The position numbers and the translations under genes were made by a program. A DNA stretch of 22,291 nt from an uncultured Actinomycetes bacterium (lineage in GTDB: Bacteria > Actinomycetota > Thermoleophilia > Solirubrobacterales > 70-9): the NCBI GenBank assembly GCA_946479725.1, contig CAMLHB010000021.1, positions 1-22,291 of the forward strand, read 5' to 3'. Under the pieces are notes generated by a model. That model ran no database searches. It was not told the DNA's origin and worked only from the letters and a program-made list of their open reading frames with translations. The stretch's first letter is position 1. Each line of letters begins with the position of its first letter. Positions 7,565 through 14,456 of this stretch are shown here, one piece after another.

Positions 7565-8335
7565 CTACCGCCTCTTCTTCTTTTTCCGCGGCGGAGGCGG
7601 AGGCGGCTTCGCCGCTTGGATCGCCGCGGCCCCCTCCGGCGTTGCGATGACCGGCGGCGGCACGATCTTTTTGATCGCCAGCTGCTGCCCGATCGTCCAG
7701 AAGTTGGTGGTGATCCAGTAGAGGATCAGGCCGGCCGGAAATTTGAGGATGAAGGGGACGAAGATCAGCGGCAGCAGAAACATCATCGTCCGCTGGCTTT
7801 TGTCCGCGGTGACCGCCATCACCATGCCCGAGACCAGCTGGGTGCCCACGTAGAGGATCAGGAGGGTGATCAGTTCGCCCCCGGTCGCCTTGCCGGTGAG
7901 GTCGTGGATGAAGAGGAATTCGGCGCCGTAGGAGGCGCAGTGGCCGGCTGCGGGGCAGCCCATGTCCGGCGGCAGCTCGTGCCGGAGCACGTAGAAGAGG
8001 GTGATGAAGACGGGGAGCTGGGCAATCAGCGGCAGGCAGGAGGCCAGCGGGTTGACTTTGTTCTCTTTGTAGAAGCGCATCATTTCCTGCTGCATGCGCT
8101 GTTTGTCGTTTTTGAACTTCTCCTGCAGTTCCTTGATCTGGGGCTGCAGCGCCTGCATCGCCCGCATCCCTTTCAGCTGTTTGTAGGTGAGGGGGATGAG
8201 CACGGCGCGGGTGACGACCGTGAGCATGATGATCGACATTCCCCAGCTCAGCCCGGCGCTGTCGTGGAAGAACTTGAGGACGCCGTTGGCGACGTTGATC
8301 AACGGCTGCAGGATGAGGGCGGTGGGGATCGTCAT
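7565..8335 (-). CDS. yidC: Membrane protein insertase YidC/Oxa1 family
   Basis: The 256-residue insertase has the Gram-positive/actinobacterial architecture without the large periplasmic domain of Gram-negative YidC. Membrane segments are visible near 30-50, 102-118, 155-175 and 185-215. The first contains the groove arginine (R43 in VVTRAVLIPL). A cytoplasmic coiled hairpin, LKGMRAMQALQPQIKELQEKF, precedes NPLASCLPLIAQLPVF (95-110). The C-terminus is unusual: a proline run followed by a basic tail (AAKPPPPPPRKKKKRR), suited to ribosome contact. No lipobox is seen. The ATG at 8335 overlaps the yidD stop (ATGA), so it is coupled to yidD in the rpmH-rnpA-yidD-yidC operon. Confidence 0.95.
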   Translation of the reverse strand: MTIPTALILQPLINVANGVLKFFHDSAGLSWGMSIIMLTVVTRAVLIPLTYKQLKGMRAMQALQPQIKELQEKFKNDKQRMQQEMMRFYKENKVNPLASCLPLIAQLPVFITLFYVLRHELPPDMGCPAAGHCASYGAEFLFIHDLTGKATGGELITLLILYVGTQLVSGMVMAVTADKSQRTMMFLLPLIFVPFILKFPAGLILYWITTNFWTIGQQLAIKKIVPPPVIATPEGAAAIQAAKPPPPPPRKKKKRR

Positions 8336-8601
8336 CGGTGGGCTTTGTGCCAGTCGGCCGGGTGAACCGGGCCGGTGCGGAGCGTGAATCTATCGGGGAT
8401 GGGGTCGAAGCCGCCGTGACTGAAGGGATTGCAGCGCAGAATCCGCCAGCTGGCGAGCAGGAATCCCCTCGCCACGCCGAAGCGTTCGATCGCTTCGACC
8501 GCGTAGGCGGAGCAGGTCGGCTCGTAGCGGCAGCGGCGCGGGAAGATCGGTGAGATCCAGCGCATATAGCCCCGCACCGGCGCAAGGAAGAGGCGTTTCA
8601 C
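8332..8601 (-). CDS. yidD: Membrane protein insertion efficiency factor YidD
   Basis: The 89-residue protein matches the small YidD family: an amphipathic N-terminus (RLFLAPVRGYMRWISPIFP), the cysteine motif CRYEPTCSAYA (24-34), and the hallmark RILRCNPFSHGGFDPIP (53-69). YidD assists Sec/YidC-dependent membrane insertion at the inner face of the membrane. The start is a GTG at 8601 whose first two bases overlap the rnpA stop (GTGA). This start lies inside a parS palindrome. The stop overlaps the yidC start. Confidence 0.95.
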   Translation of the reverse strand: MKRLFLAPVRGYMRWISPIFPRRCRYEPTCSAYAVEAIERFGVARGFLLASWRILRCNPFSHGGFDPIPDRFTLRTGPVHPADWHKAHR

Positions 8602-8608
8602 GTGGAAC
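8595..8608. promoter_or_regulatory. parS centromere site (ParB-binding)
   Basis: GTTTCACGTGGAAC is an exact match to the 14-bp actinobacterial (Streptomyces-type) parS core and lies about 2.1 kb from the dnaA-dnaN spacer. The central CACGTG and both GTT/AAC arms are intact. It overlaps both the rnpA stop codon (8600-8598) and the yidD GTG start (8601-8599). No second full site was found in the window. Confidence 0.93.
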
Positions 8609-8954
8609 GGCCCCCGGCCAGCGCCTCTTCGAGGTTGGCGGCGACGCCCTGCATCCCCTCGCGCTCGATCAGGTCCTTGATCTCTGCCCGAGCGACGATG
8701 ACGAAGTCGTGCCGCGGCGGCAGGCGATCGGCGAGGTTCCAGAATGCCTCGCGCAGAGCGCGCTTCACCTTGTTCCGCTCGACGGCACCGCCGACCTTGC
8801 GGTTGACCGAGACGCCGAGCCGGACCTCGTCGCGGTCCTCGTCCTTGCGAGGGAAGGTGTAGAGGACCAGGTACCTGGTGGCGTGAGATGAGCCGTCGCG
8901 ATAGACGCGGTCGAACTCACCGCTGCGCGAGAGGCGTCGGCGCTTCGACGCCAT
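8598..8954 (-). CDS. rnpA: Ribonuclease P protein component
   Basis: The 118-residue basic protein is the RNase P protein cofactor, which helps the catalytic RNA remove tRNA 5' leaders. The sequence shows the N-terminal RLSRSGEFDRVYRDG (7-21) and the RNR signature GGAVERNKVKRALREAF (55-71) with R60 and N61. The length is normal. The ATG at 8954 lacks a clear Shine-Dalgarno. An unusually long gap of about 168 bp separates it from rpmH and is filled by the structured repeat at 8959-9117. The stop codon lies inside parS. Confidence 0.95.
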   Translation of the reverse strand: MASKRRRLSRSGEFDRVYRDGSSHATRYLVLYTFPRKDEDRDEVRLGVSVNRKVGGAVERNKVKRALREAFWNLADRLPPRHDFVIVARAEIKDLIEREGMQGVAANLEEALAGGRST

Positions 8955-8958
8955 TAGG

Positions 8959-9117
8959 TGACCGGTTGTGGGGTCGCGTGCGACCGGGGGTGCGCGGGGC
9001 CAAGCAGATCAAGGACGCAGGGTGAAGCCTTTGGTGGTGCCGAAGGCGAACCCGAGGACGCAGAGATGCGCCGCGCGCCGCGCGTCATCCGGGCGTGCGG
9101 GACCGCGCGACCGGTCA
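8959..9117 (+). repeat. Structured intergenic element, copy A (rpmH-rnpA gap)
   Basis: The orientation given is arbitrary. Reading the plus strand, the copy contains GTGCG (8978-8982), CCAAGC (9000-9005), CAAGGACGCAGGG (9010-9022), GAGGACGC (9054-9061) and CCGGGCGTGCG (9089-9099). Between the second and third conserved blocks lies a hairpin, GCCTTTGG (9027-9034) with CCGAAGGC (9040-9047). The ends TGACCGGT (8959-8966) and ACCGGTCA (9110-9117) are perfect reverse complements and could close the whole element. The same ordered blocks with almost the same spacing recur at 21626-21761. On the minus strand it begins 6 nt past the rpmH stop and runs to just before rnpA, so it would be part of the rpmH-rnpA transcript. 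The family is not recognised. Confidence 0.7.
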
Positions 9118-9122
9118 TCTCA

Positions 9123-9257
9123 TTACGGGGTTAGGCGCTTGCGGCCTTTGCGGCGGCGGCGCTTGAGGACGGCGCGACCGCCGCGGGTGCTCATGCGGGC
9201 CCGGAAGCCGTGGGTCTTGGCCCGCTTCCGCTTCTTTGGCTGGTAGGTGCGCTTCAT
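9123..9257 (-). CDS. rpmH: 50S ribosomal protein L34
   Basis: The product is 44 residues, starting [17 protein letters not shown] and ending GRKRLTP, with the conserved [20 protein letters not shown] core of L34. The frame opens further upstream, but the family start is the ATG at 9257. A -10-like TATACT at 9272-9267 ends 9 nt before the ATG and there is no Shine-Dalgarno, suggesting a leaderless or nearly leaderless mRNA. It is divergent from dnaA and heads the rpmH-rnpA-yidD-yidC operon. Confidence 0.98.
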   Translation of the reverse strand: MKRTYQPKKRKRAKTHGFRARMSTRGGRAVLKRRRRKGRKRLTP

Positions 9258-9266
9258 GCCGGCAGG

Positions 9267-9272
9267 AGTATA
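9267..9272 (-). promoter_or_regulatory. Candidate -10 box of rpmH
   Basis: The minus strand reads TATACT, 9 nt before the rpmH ATG, which would place the transcript start at or within a few bases of the start codon. No clear -35 hexamer is visible at normal spacing. Confidence 0.4.
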
Positions 9273-9355
9273 GGGAGGCCCGCGAAAATCTTTTCTGCGG
9301 GATTTGCGCGGCACCCGAACTGGCTGCTCAGGCACGGCGCTATGGTCGCCGCCCG

Positions 9356-10675
9356 GTGCCCGACGACTCCTCCAGCCCCGACCTCCAAGCCCACTGGCGG
9401 GCAATCCAGGAGCGGCTGAGGGAATCGGTGCCGGATTCGACCTTCCGCCTCTGGCTGGAGCCCCTGCGAGCGGTGGGGACGGAGGGCGAGATCCTCTACC
9501 TCGCGGCGCCGGAGGGAAAACGAGCCTGGACCGAGCGCCGCTACTCGTCTCTGATCGCCGAAGCCCTCGACGCCGCCGGCGACGGTCTGGCGCGGGTCAG
9601 CTTCGCCGAGGCCCCAACCGCTGAGCATGCCGGGAACCACGATCCCGAGCTAAATCCCAGCTACACCTTCGAGCGCTTCGTCATCGGCCCTGGCAACCGG
9701 CTCGCCCACGGCGCGGCCCTGGCGGTCGCCGAGGCGCCATCGGAGGCCTACAACCCGCTCTTCCTGCACGGCCCGCCAGGGCTCGGCAAGACCCATCTCC
9801 TGGCGGCGATCGCCAACTACCTGCGCGACAACGCCCCCGGCCTCAGTGTCCGCTACACCACCGCCGAGTCCTTCACCAACGAGTTCGTCGCCGCGCTGAG
9901 ATCGAAGGGCAATGAGGCGTTCAAGGCCCGCTATCGCGACATCGACGTCCTCCTCATCGACGACGTCCAGTTCCTGCAGGGGAAACCGGCGACCGAGGAG
10001 GAGTTCTTCCACACGTTCAACGCCCTCTACGAGTCGGGGAGCCAGCTGGTCCTCTCCGCCGACCGAATCCCCAGCGAGCTCTCGACCCTTGCCGCGCGGC
10101 TTCGCGACCGCTTCGAGTGGGGGTTGACGGTCGCCGTCGAGCCGCCGAACCTGGCCACCCGGCTGACCGTGCTGCGGCGCCTGGTCGAGGAGGCCGGTGT
10201 CGAGATCGCCGACTCCGAGGCGCTGACCGAATTGGCTAACCGGATCGACGCCAACGTGCGCAAGCTCCACGGCGCTCTGACCAAGGTGATCGCCCATGCC
10301 TCGCTGATGGGCCGGCCGCTCAGCTCCGAGCTGATCGCCGAAGTCGTCCCACGCCAGCGCCGCACCGAGTCGACCTCGGTCGAGGAGATCCAGCAGCGGG
10401 TGGCCCAGCTCTTCGGCGTCTCCCGCGCCGAGCTCGTCGGCTCCAGCCGCGCCGCCACCCCGCTGCGGGCGCGGCAGGTGGCGATCTTCCTCACCCGCGA
10501 CCTCACCGACCTCTCCCTTCCCCAGATCGGGCGCCTCTACGGCGGCCGTGACCACACCACCGTCCTCAACTCCCTACGGCGGGTCGAAGCGAGCCTCGAC
10601 GAGGACGCCGAGCTGGCGGAGAAGATCCGGGAGTTGCGCGGAGCTATCCACAACCCTGTGGGCGAGGAGCGCTGA
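9356..10675 (+). CDS. dnaA: Chromosomal replication initiator protein DnaA
   Basis: With a GTG start at 9356 the protein has 439 residues. Domain I is [28 protein letters not shown] (about 10-37 here). Domain II is very short (about 85-100), unlike the long linkers of many actinobacteria. The AAA+ domain starts at [12 protein letters not shown] (about 100) and contains Walker [11 protein letters not shown] (138-147), Walker [10 protein letters not shown] (199-207) and the [10 protein letters not shown] segment with the arginine finger (about 248-257). Domain IV ends with the DnaA-box-binding signature [14 protein letters not shown] (394-407). The start is chosen because domain I begins just after it; a -10-like TATGGT (9341-9346) lies 9 nt upstream and no Shine-Dalgarno is seen. 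The frame stays open upstream to a TTG at 9236 that overlaps rpmH. Confidence 0.96.
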   Translation: MPDDSSSPDLQAHWRAIQERLRESVPDSTFRLWLEPLRAVGTEGEILYLAAPEGKRAWTERRYSSLIAEALDAAGDGLARVSFAEAPTAEHAGNHDPELNPSYTFERFVIGPGNRLAHGAALAVAEAPSEAYNPLFLHGPPGLGKTHLLAAIANYLRDNAPGLSVRYTTAESFTNEFVAALRSKGNEAFKARYRDIDVLLIDDVQFLQGKPATEEEFFHTFNALYESGSQLVLSADRIPSELSTLAARLRDRFEWGLTVAVEPPNLATRLTVLRRLVEEAGVEIADSEALTELANRIDANVRKLHGALTKVIAHASLMGRPLSSELIAEVVPRQRRTESTSVEEIQQRVAQLFGVSRAELVGSSRAATPLRARQVAIFLTRDLTDLSLPQIGRLYGGRDHTTVLNSLRRVEASLDEDAELAEKIRELRGAIHNPVGEER

Positions 10676-10812
10676 CAGCCGCCGACGCTGTAAGAATCCC
10701 CAGCCCCCCACAGCGCCTTCCACAGCCGCCAAACCGCACCGCGACGCCAAATCTCCGGCTTTCCAGACTTTCTCCACAAGACCTAACTCAACTCAAGAAG
10801 GCAGCTATCAAC
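10640..10812. other. Candidate oriC: dnaA-dnaN spacer with DnaA-box-like sites
   Basis: Two 9-mers match the TTATCCACA consensus at 8 of 9 positions: CTATCCACA at 10644-10652 (inside the dnaA 3' end) and TTCTCCACA at 10770-10778. Weaker ACA-ending sites are CCTTCCACA (10716-10724) and CCCCCCACA (10704-10712), plus one on the minus strand at 10657-10665. An AT-richer stretch, rare in this window, covers about 10775-10815 just before dnaN and could serve as the unwinding region. Gene order and divergent transcription support origin function. The spacer of 137 bp is short compared with many actinobacterial origins. Confidence 0.55.
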
Positions 10813-11922
10813 TTGAAGCTCACCACCAAACGAGAAGATCTCGTCTCAAAGCTCTCGATCGTCTCCAGGGCGGTCTCGACCCGCGGCACGATCCAGGCCC
10901 TCTCCGGCGTCCTTCTCAAAGCTGCCGGCGGCACCGTCACCCTCGCCGCGACCGACAACGATCTCAGTCTGGAGACGACGCTCGAGGCGAACGTCGAGGA
11001 GGAGGGCTCGGTCCTCCTGCCGGGCCGCCTTTTCGCCGAGATCGCTCGCTCGCTCGCCGACCCCACCGTGGAGATCGCCTCCCGCGAGGCCGAGCACGAC
11101 GTCGAGATCCGCAGCGGCGGCTCCAGCTTCCACCTGCGGGTCCTGCCGACCGAGGACTTCCCGACGCTGCCGCAGCCGGAGGAGAACCCGGGCCTGCGGA
11201 TCCCGGCCGCGGCGCTGGAAGCGAGCATCGAGCTGGTCGCCCGCGCCGCCTCGCGCGACGACATGCGCCCCGTCCTCACCGGCGTCTTCGTCTCCGCCAG
11301 CGGCAAGGAGATGACGATGGTCGCCACCGACTCCTATCGGCTGGCGGTCAAGCGGACCGAACTCGAGGCGGACCTCGGCGGCGAGCTCGAGGCCAACATC
11401 CCGGCGCGAGCGCTGCGCGAGCTGGGCCGCATCCTCGCTTCCGAGGGCGCTGGCGAGACCTCGATCTCACTGCTCACCAACCAAGCCGTTTTCCAGGCAG
11501 GGTCGATCCTCCTCTCGACGAGGCTGATCGACGGGCAGTTCCCCAACTTTCGACAACTCCTGCCCGAGTCCTATGAGCACGACGTGCGGCTGCCGCGATC
11601 GGAGCTGCTGGACGTCACCCGCCGGGTCAGCCAGATGGCGCAGCGAAACGCGCCGCTGCGGCTCTCGTTCAGCTCCGGCGAGTTGACGGTGGCGGCCGAA
11701 ACCCCCGACGTAGGGGACGCGCGCGAGACGATGCCGGCGGCCTTCGAGGGGGAGGATCTGGAGATCGGGTTCAACCCGGAGTTCCTCAAGGAAGGGATCG
11801 AAAGCGTCGCCGGCGAGGAGATCCTGATGCGGCTGATCTCGCCCCTGCGGCCGGGGCTGCTGGAACCGGTCGAGGGGGACGACTTCCGCTACCTGGTGAT
11901 GCCGATCCGGCTCAACGTCTGA
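10813..11922 (+). CDS. dnaN: DNA polymerase III beta subunit (sliding clamp)
   Basis: The 369-residue protein matches the beta clamp throughout: KLTTKREDLVSKLSIVSRAV at the N-terminus, GTIQALSGVLLKA (25-37), ATDNDLSLET (46-55), LPTEDFPTLP (about 111-120), ATDSYRLAVKRTEL (about 171-184) and the C-terminal YLVMPIRLNV. It forms the ring that tethers DNA polymerase III and many repair enzymes to DNA. The start is a TTG at 10813, with a distant purine-rich GAAGG at 10797-10801 as the only visible ribosome-binding candidate. It lies downstream of the candidate oriC, 33 bp before recF. Confidence 0.97.
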   Translation: MKLTTKREDLVSKLSIVSRAVSTRGTIQALSGVLLKAAGGTVTLAATDNDLSLETTLEANVEEEGSVLLPGRLFAEIARSLADPTVEIASREAEHDVEIRSGGSSFHLRVLPTEDFPTLPQPEENPGLRIPAAALEASIELVARAASRDDMRPVLTGVFVSASGKEMTMVATDSYRLAVKRTELEADLGGELEANIPARALRELGRILASEGAGETSISLLTNQAVFQAGSILLSTRLIDGQFPNFRQLLPESYEHDVRLPRSELLDVTRRVSQMAQRNAPLRLSFSSGELTVAAETPDVGDARETMPAAFEGEDLEIGFNPEFLKEGIESVAGEEILMRLISPLRPGLLEPVEGDDFRYLVMPIRLNV

Positions 11923-11955
11923 CGTTGTCGTCGGTGCCGGGAGGGTGAGCGCGCC

Positions 11956-13038
11956 GTGCTCGTCACCGCGATCGAGGCGAAGCCGCTGCGCAGCCTCGAG
12001 CGGGTGCGGGTCGAGCTGGCGGCCGGAATCGTCAGCGTCATCGGCCCCAATGGAGCCGGCAAGACGAACCTGATCGAGGCCCTCTACTTCGCCCTCACCG
12101 GCCGTTCCTTCCGGACCAGCGACCGCCGCGACCTGATCCCGTTCGGCGGCTCGCTCGCCCGGGCTGAGGCGACGATCCGCGACGAGGACGGGATCGAGCG
12201 CAAGCTGCTCGCCTCGGTCAGCCGCAGCGAAGGCCGACGGCACCTGCTCGACGGCAGCCCGGCCGACCCGGCGACGATCGCCCGCAGCCGACCTCCGGTC
12301 GCCGTCTTCGCTCCCGACCGCCTCACCCTGGTCAAGGGACCGCCGGCGGAGCGGCGCGCCCACCTCGACGGCTTCGTCGCCGCCCGCTGGCCGGCGCGGG
12401 GAGAGCTGCGCAAGCGCTTCGGGCAGGCGGTCGCGCAGCGGAACGCGCTGCTCTCCCGGCTCGCCGCCGGCCACGGCTCGCCCGAGGACCTGCGGATCTG
12501 GGACGCGGGAATGGCCGACGCGGCCGCTCCCCTGATCGCGGCCCGGTCGGAGGCGGTCACCGAGCTCGCCGGCCCCTTTGCCGCGACCGCCGCGGAGCTG
12601 GGGCTGGAGGAGGCGGAGCTCGAGTACGCGCCGCGGGCGGAGGGAAGCACCGAGGAGATCCGCGCCGGTCTGGAGCAGCGGCGGCAGCAGGACATCCGCC
12701 TTGGGCGCAGCTCCTGGGGCCCCCACCTCGACGAGCTGAAGCTGGTCGCGGCCGGGCGCTCCCTGCGCCGGTTCGGCTCGCAGGGCCAGCAGCGGGCGGC
12801 GCTGCTGGCCCTGCTGTTCGCCGAGCGCGAGGCCCTGCTGGCGGCGCGGCGGGTGACGCCGCTGTTGCTGCTCGACGACGTGATGAGCGAGCTCGATCCT
12901 GGCCGTCGCGAGCGTCTCGTCGGCCGCCTCGGCGACGGCGGTCAGGTCTTGATCACCGCGGCCGACTTCGAACAGGTCCCTACGGCGGCGCGGGAAACCG
13001 TGATCACCATGCCGCAGACAGAAGGTTCCGGTCAATGA
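11956..13038 (+). CDS. recF: DNA replication and repair protein RecF
   Basis: The 360-residue SMC-like ATPase helps load RecA at gaps through RecOR. Visible are Walker A IGPNGAGKTNLIEAL (29-43), TGRSFRTSDRRDLIPFG (48-64), the family stretch FAPDRLTLVKGPPAERR (118-134), QRNALL (161-166), the ABC signature FGSQGQQRA (273-281) and Walker B LLLLDDVMSELD (303-314). The start is a GTG at 11956, with a GGGAGG about 11 nt upstream. Its stop overlaps the ATG of the next gene (ATGA at 13035-13038). Long antisense open frames here are GC shadows. Confidence 0.95.
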   Translation: MLVTAIEAKPLRSLERVRVELAAGIVSVIGPNGAGKTNLIEALYFALTGRSFRTSDRRDLIPFGGSLARAEATIRDEDGIERKLLASVSRSEGRRHLLDGSPADPATIARSRPPVAVFAPDRLTLVKGPPAERRAHLDGFVAARWPARGELRKRFGQAVAQRNALLSRLAAGHGSPEDLRIWDAGMADAAAPLIAARSEAVTELAGPFAATAAELGLEEAELEYAPRAEGSTEEIRAGLEQRRQQDIRLGRSSWGPHLDELKLVAAGRSLRRFGSQGQQRAALLALLFAEREALLAARRVTPLLLLDDVMSELDPGRRERLVGRLGDGGQVLITAADFEQVPTAARETVITMPQTEGSGQ

Positions 13039-13340
13039 GCCGCCGCCGTGCCCCTCGCCCCGCTGCCGGAGCGTTCAAGGCGGCGCTGGATCGGGTTGCC
13101 CCGAAAACCCCGTTGGCCGCGGTCCAGGCCGCCTGGTCGGAGGCCGTCGGCGAGCAGCTGGCGGCGGTCGCGGTCCCGGTCTCCGAACGCGACGGAACGG
13201 TGACGATCGAGTGCGCCAACGCGGTCTGGGCCCAGGAGCTGGACCTGATGCAGAAGGCCCTCTTGGAGCGCCTGCGGGAGGCGGTGGGGGAGCGGGCGCC
13301 CCGAGATCTCCGCTTCCGTGTCAACTCAGAGCGTTTTTGA
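13035..13340 (+). CDS. dciA: DUF721/DciA family protein (predicted replicative helicase loader)
   Basis: The 101-residue protein is a DUF721 domain: AAVQAAWSEAVGEQLAAVAVPVS (about 28-50), then GTVTIECANAVWAQELDLMQKALLERL (about 54-80). DciA proteins load the DnaB helicase in bacteria lacking DnaC/DnaI. The position directly after recF and before gyrB is typical of actinobacteria. It is shorter than many actinobacterial members, lacking a long N-terminal extension. The start overlaps the recF stop by 4 bp. It converges on the winged-helix gene. Confidence 0.85.
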   Translation: MSRRRAPRPAAGAFKAALDRVAPKTPLAAVQAAWSEAVGEQLAAVAVPVSERDGTVTIECANAVWAQELDLMQKALLERLREAVGERAPRDLRFRVNSERF

Positions 13341-13401
13341 GCACAGTTCTGGTCCTGTACACGACCCCCCCACAGTTGGCAGGAATGCTCTCAGAATACT
13401 G

Positions 13402-13413
13402 GCGGTATACCGC
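13402..13413. promoter_or_regulatory. 12-bp perfect palindrome between convergent genes
   Basis: GCGGTATACCGC is a perfect palindrome in the 108-bp space between the stops of dciA and the winged-helix gene. A second small hairpin, GGCG-ggatt-CGCC, follows at about 13417-13429. Neither has a T-run, so a protein-binding site or weak terminator is equally possible. Confidence 0.4.
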
Positions 13414-13448
13414 AAGGCGGGATTCGCCGGAAGAGGGTGGCGACTAGC

Positions 13449-14078
13449 TCACGGCAGCGGCGGGGGAGGCGGCGATTCGAAGCCGAGCATCCCGACCGTC
13501 ACCGGGACCACCTTGTCTCCTGATGCGGCCAGCCGATCTCGCGCGTCGTGGCGGATTTGCGTGATATCGCCGTAGGTTCCGGCAAGGGTGGCCATCAGTT
13601 CCGTCCAGCCACGCTCATCAACCTCCATAGCCACCCAGGTCAGGTGACGATCCTCCCGAGAGTCGAAGGTGTGGGCCATGAACGCGCTCTCAGCTCGAGC
13701 GGCGAGTCCTTGGTAGACCGTCCGCGAGACCAGGCACCGCTCCCTCTGTGAGAGCCCCTTCCATTCCTCATCGGTGAAGTAGGCGCGAACCGCGCCCCGG
13801 TAGACGTGTTCGGTAGCGCCGCGTCGGGCGAACGTGTCGACCATTTCGATGCAGCCGACTTTGGCCAGCGCGCGGAAGTGGTAGGAGATCGTGGAAAGCG
13901 CTTTGCCCGACACGCCGACGTCGGGTGCCAGGCCCTGGTTCATGAACTGGACCGGGCTGATGTCTCGCTCGTTGACGACTTCGAGGATGCGGACGCGCAG
14001 CGGGTGCCTCAGCGCTTGCGACGCCAAAGGCTTTGACTTCTCCTTGTCCTCTTTCTTTCCCTTCTCAGTGTCCTTCAC
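13449..14078 (-). CDS. Winged-helix (ArsR-like) transcriptional regulator
   Basis: The 209-residue protein begins with a Lys/Glu-rich tail (KDTEKGKKEDKEKSK). An ArsR-like winged helix occupies about 17-105: SQALRHPLRVRILEVVNERD, a recognition-helix region SGKALSTISYHFRALAKVGCIE, and a wing ending in EHVYRGAVRAYF. A helical C-terminal domain of unknown ligand and a PPPPPLP end follow. The start is the GTG at 14078: GGGAGG upstream is 6 nt from it, but only about 3 nt from the adjacent TTG at 14081. It lies inside the recF-dciA/gyrB cluster in the opposite orientation, with visibly lower GC than its neighbours, suggesting insertion. It faces the palindrome-rich gyrB upstream region, which may contain its operator. 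Confidence 0.8.
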   Translation of the reverse strand: MKDTEKGKKEDKEKSKPLASQALRHPLRVRILEVVNERDISPVQFMNQGLAPDVGVSGKALSTISYHFRALAKVGCIEMVDTFARRGATEHVYRGAVRAYFTDEEWKGLSQRERCLVSRTVYQGLAARAESAFMAHTFDSREDRHLTWVAMEVDERGWTELMATLAGTYGDITQIRHDARDRLAASGDKVVPVTVGMLGFESPPPPPLP

Positions 14079-14179
14079 CAAAGCCCTCCCGATCAGTCGA
14101 TTTCACCACAGCGGTTGCAGACTAATCGAGCATCTCTTGAGTTTGGGCACAAAATGCGGACGGCGGCTGTTCTAATGCT

Positions 14180-14226
14180 CCTGGGTTGATTGGTGGAGCT
14201 AGTTCCACCAATGGCCACAACCCAGG
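14180..14226. promoter_or_regulatory. Long interrupted inverted repeat (candidate operator or RNA hairpin)
   Basis: CCTGGGTTG (14180-14188) pairs with CAACCCAGG (14218-14226), and ATTGGTGGA (14189-14197) pairs with TCCACCAAT (14204-14212). The loop is GCTAGT and a 5-nt bulge (GGCCA) sits on one side only. The stem totals 18 perfect base pairs. It sits about 100 bp upstream of the winged-helix start and ends 2 nt before a strong Shine-Dalgarno on the plus strand. Confidence 0.7.
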
Positions 14227-14241
14227 AAAGGAGGGGGAAGC

Positions 14242-14301
14242 ATGAACGCCTCGTGCTGCGACACGACGATTCCGCGCTCTGCCATCACCAAGGGCAACTA
14301 G
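14242..14301 (+). CDS. Candidate 19-residue small ORF with very strong ribosome-binding site
   Basis: ATG at 14242 is preceded by AAAGGAGGGGGAAGC, one of the strongest Shine-Dalgarno sequences in the window. The peptide is MNASCCDTTIPRSAITKGN, ending at TAG (14299-14301). It follows directly after the 18-bp hairpin. The same reading phase remains open for 93 more codons after the TAG, up to a TGA at 14581-14583 that overlaps the gyrB start. It may be a leader peptide, a broken gene or a chance match; function is unknown. Confidence 0.35.
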   Translation: MNASCCDTTIPRSAITKGN

Positions 14302-14456
14302 CGCGTGATTTGCGGCTGGGGCGTAGGCGCGAGAGGCGGATCAGCGCGTGCGGCCCGGCCGCCATGTCGAATCCTCTGCAAAGACGGTGGGTTTGTCAGG
14401 ACCAACAACGCCCAGTTTCTTCACGATTTGCAGGGAAATTGGCTCAAAGGAACGGC

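Noticed and set aside
8959..9117. Possible c-di-GMP (GEMM-I) riboswitch because of GGACGC blocks
   Set aside because: The second conserved half (GGACGCAAAGCC with its tetraloop-receptor arrangement) is not present and the block order does not fit; only the short GGACGC string is shared.
11467..13035. A 522-codon frame antisense to recF and dnaN
   Set aside because: Low-complexity composition without domains, opposite to well-conserved coding sequence; a GC shadow.
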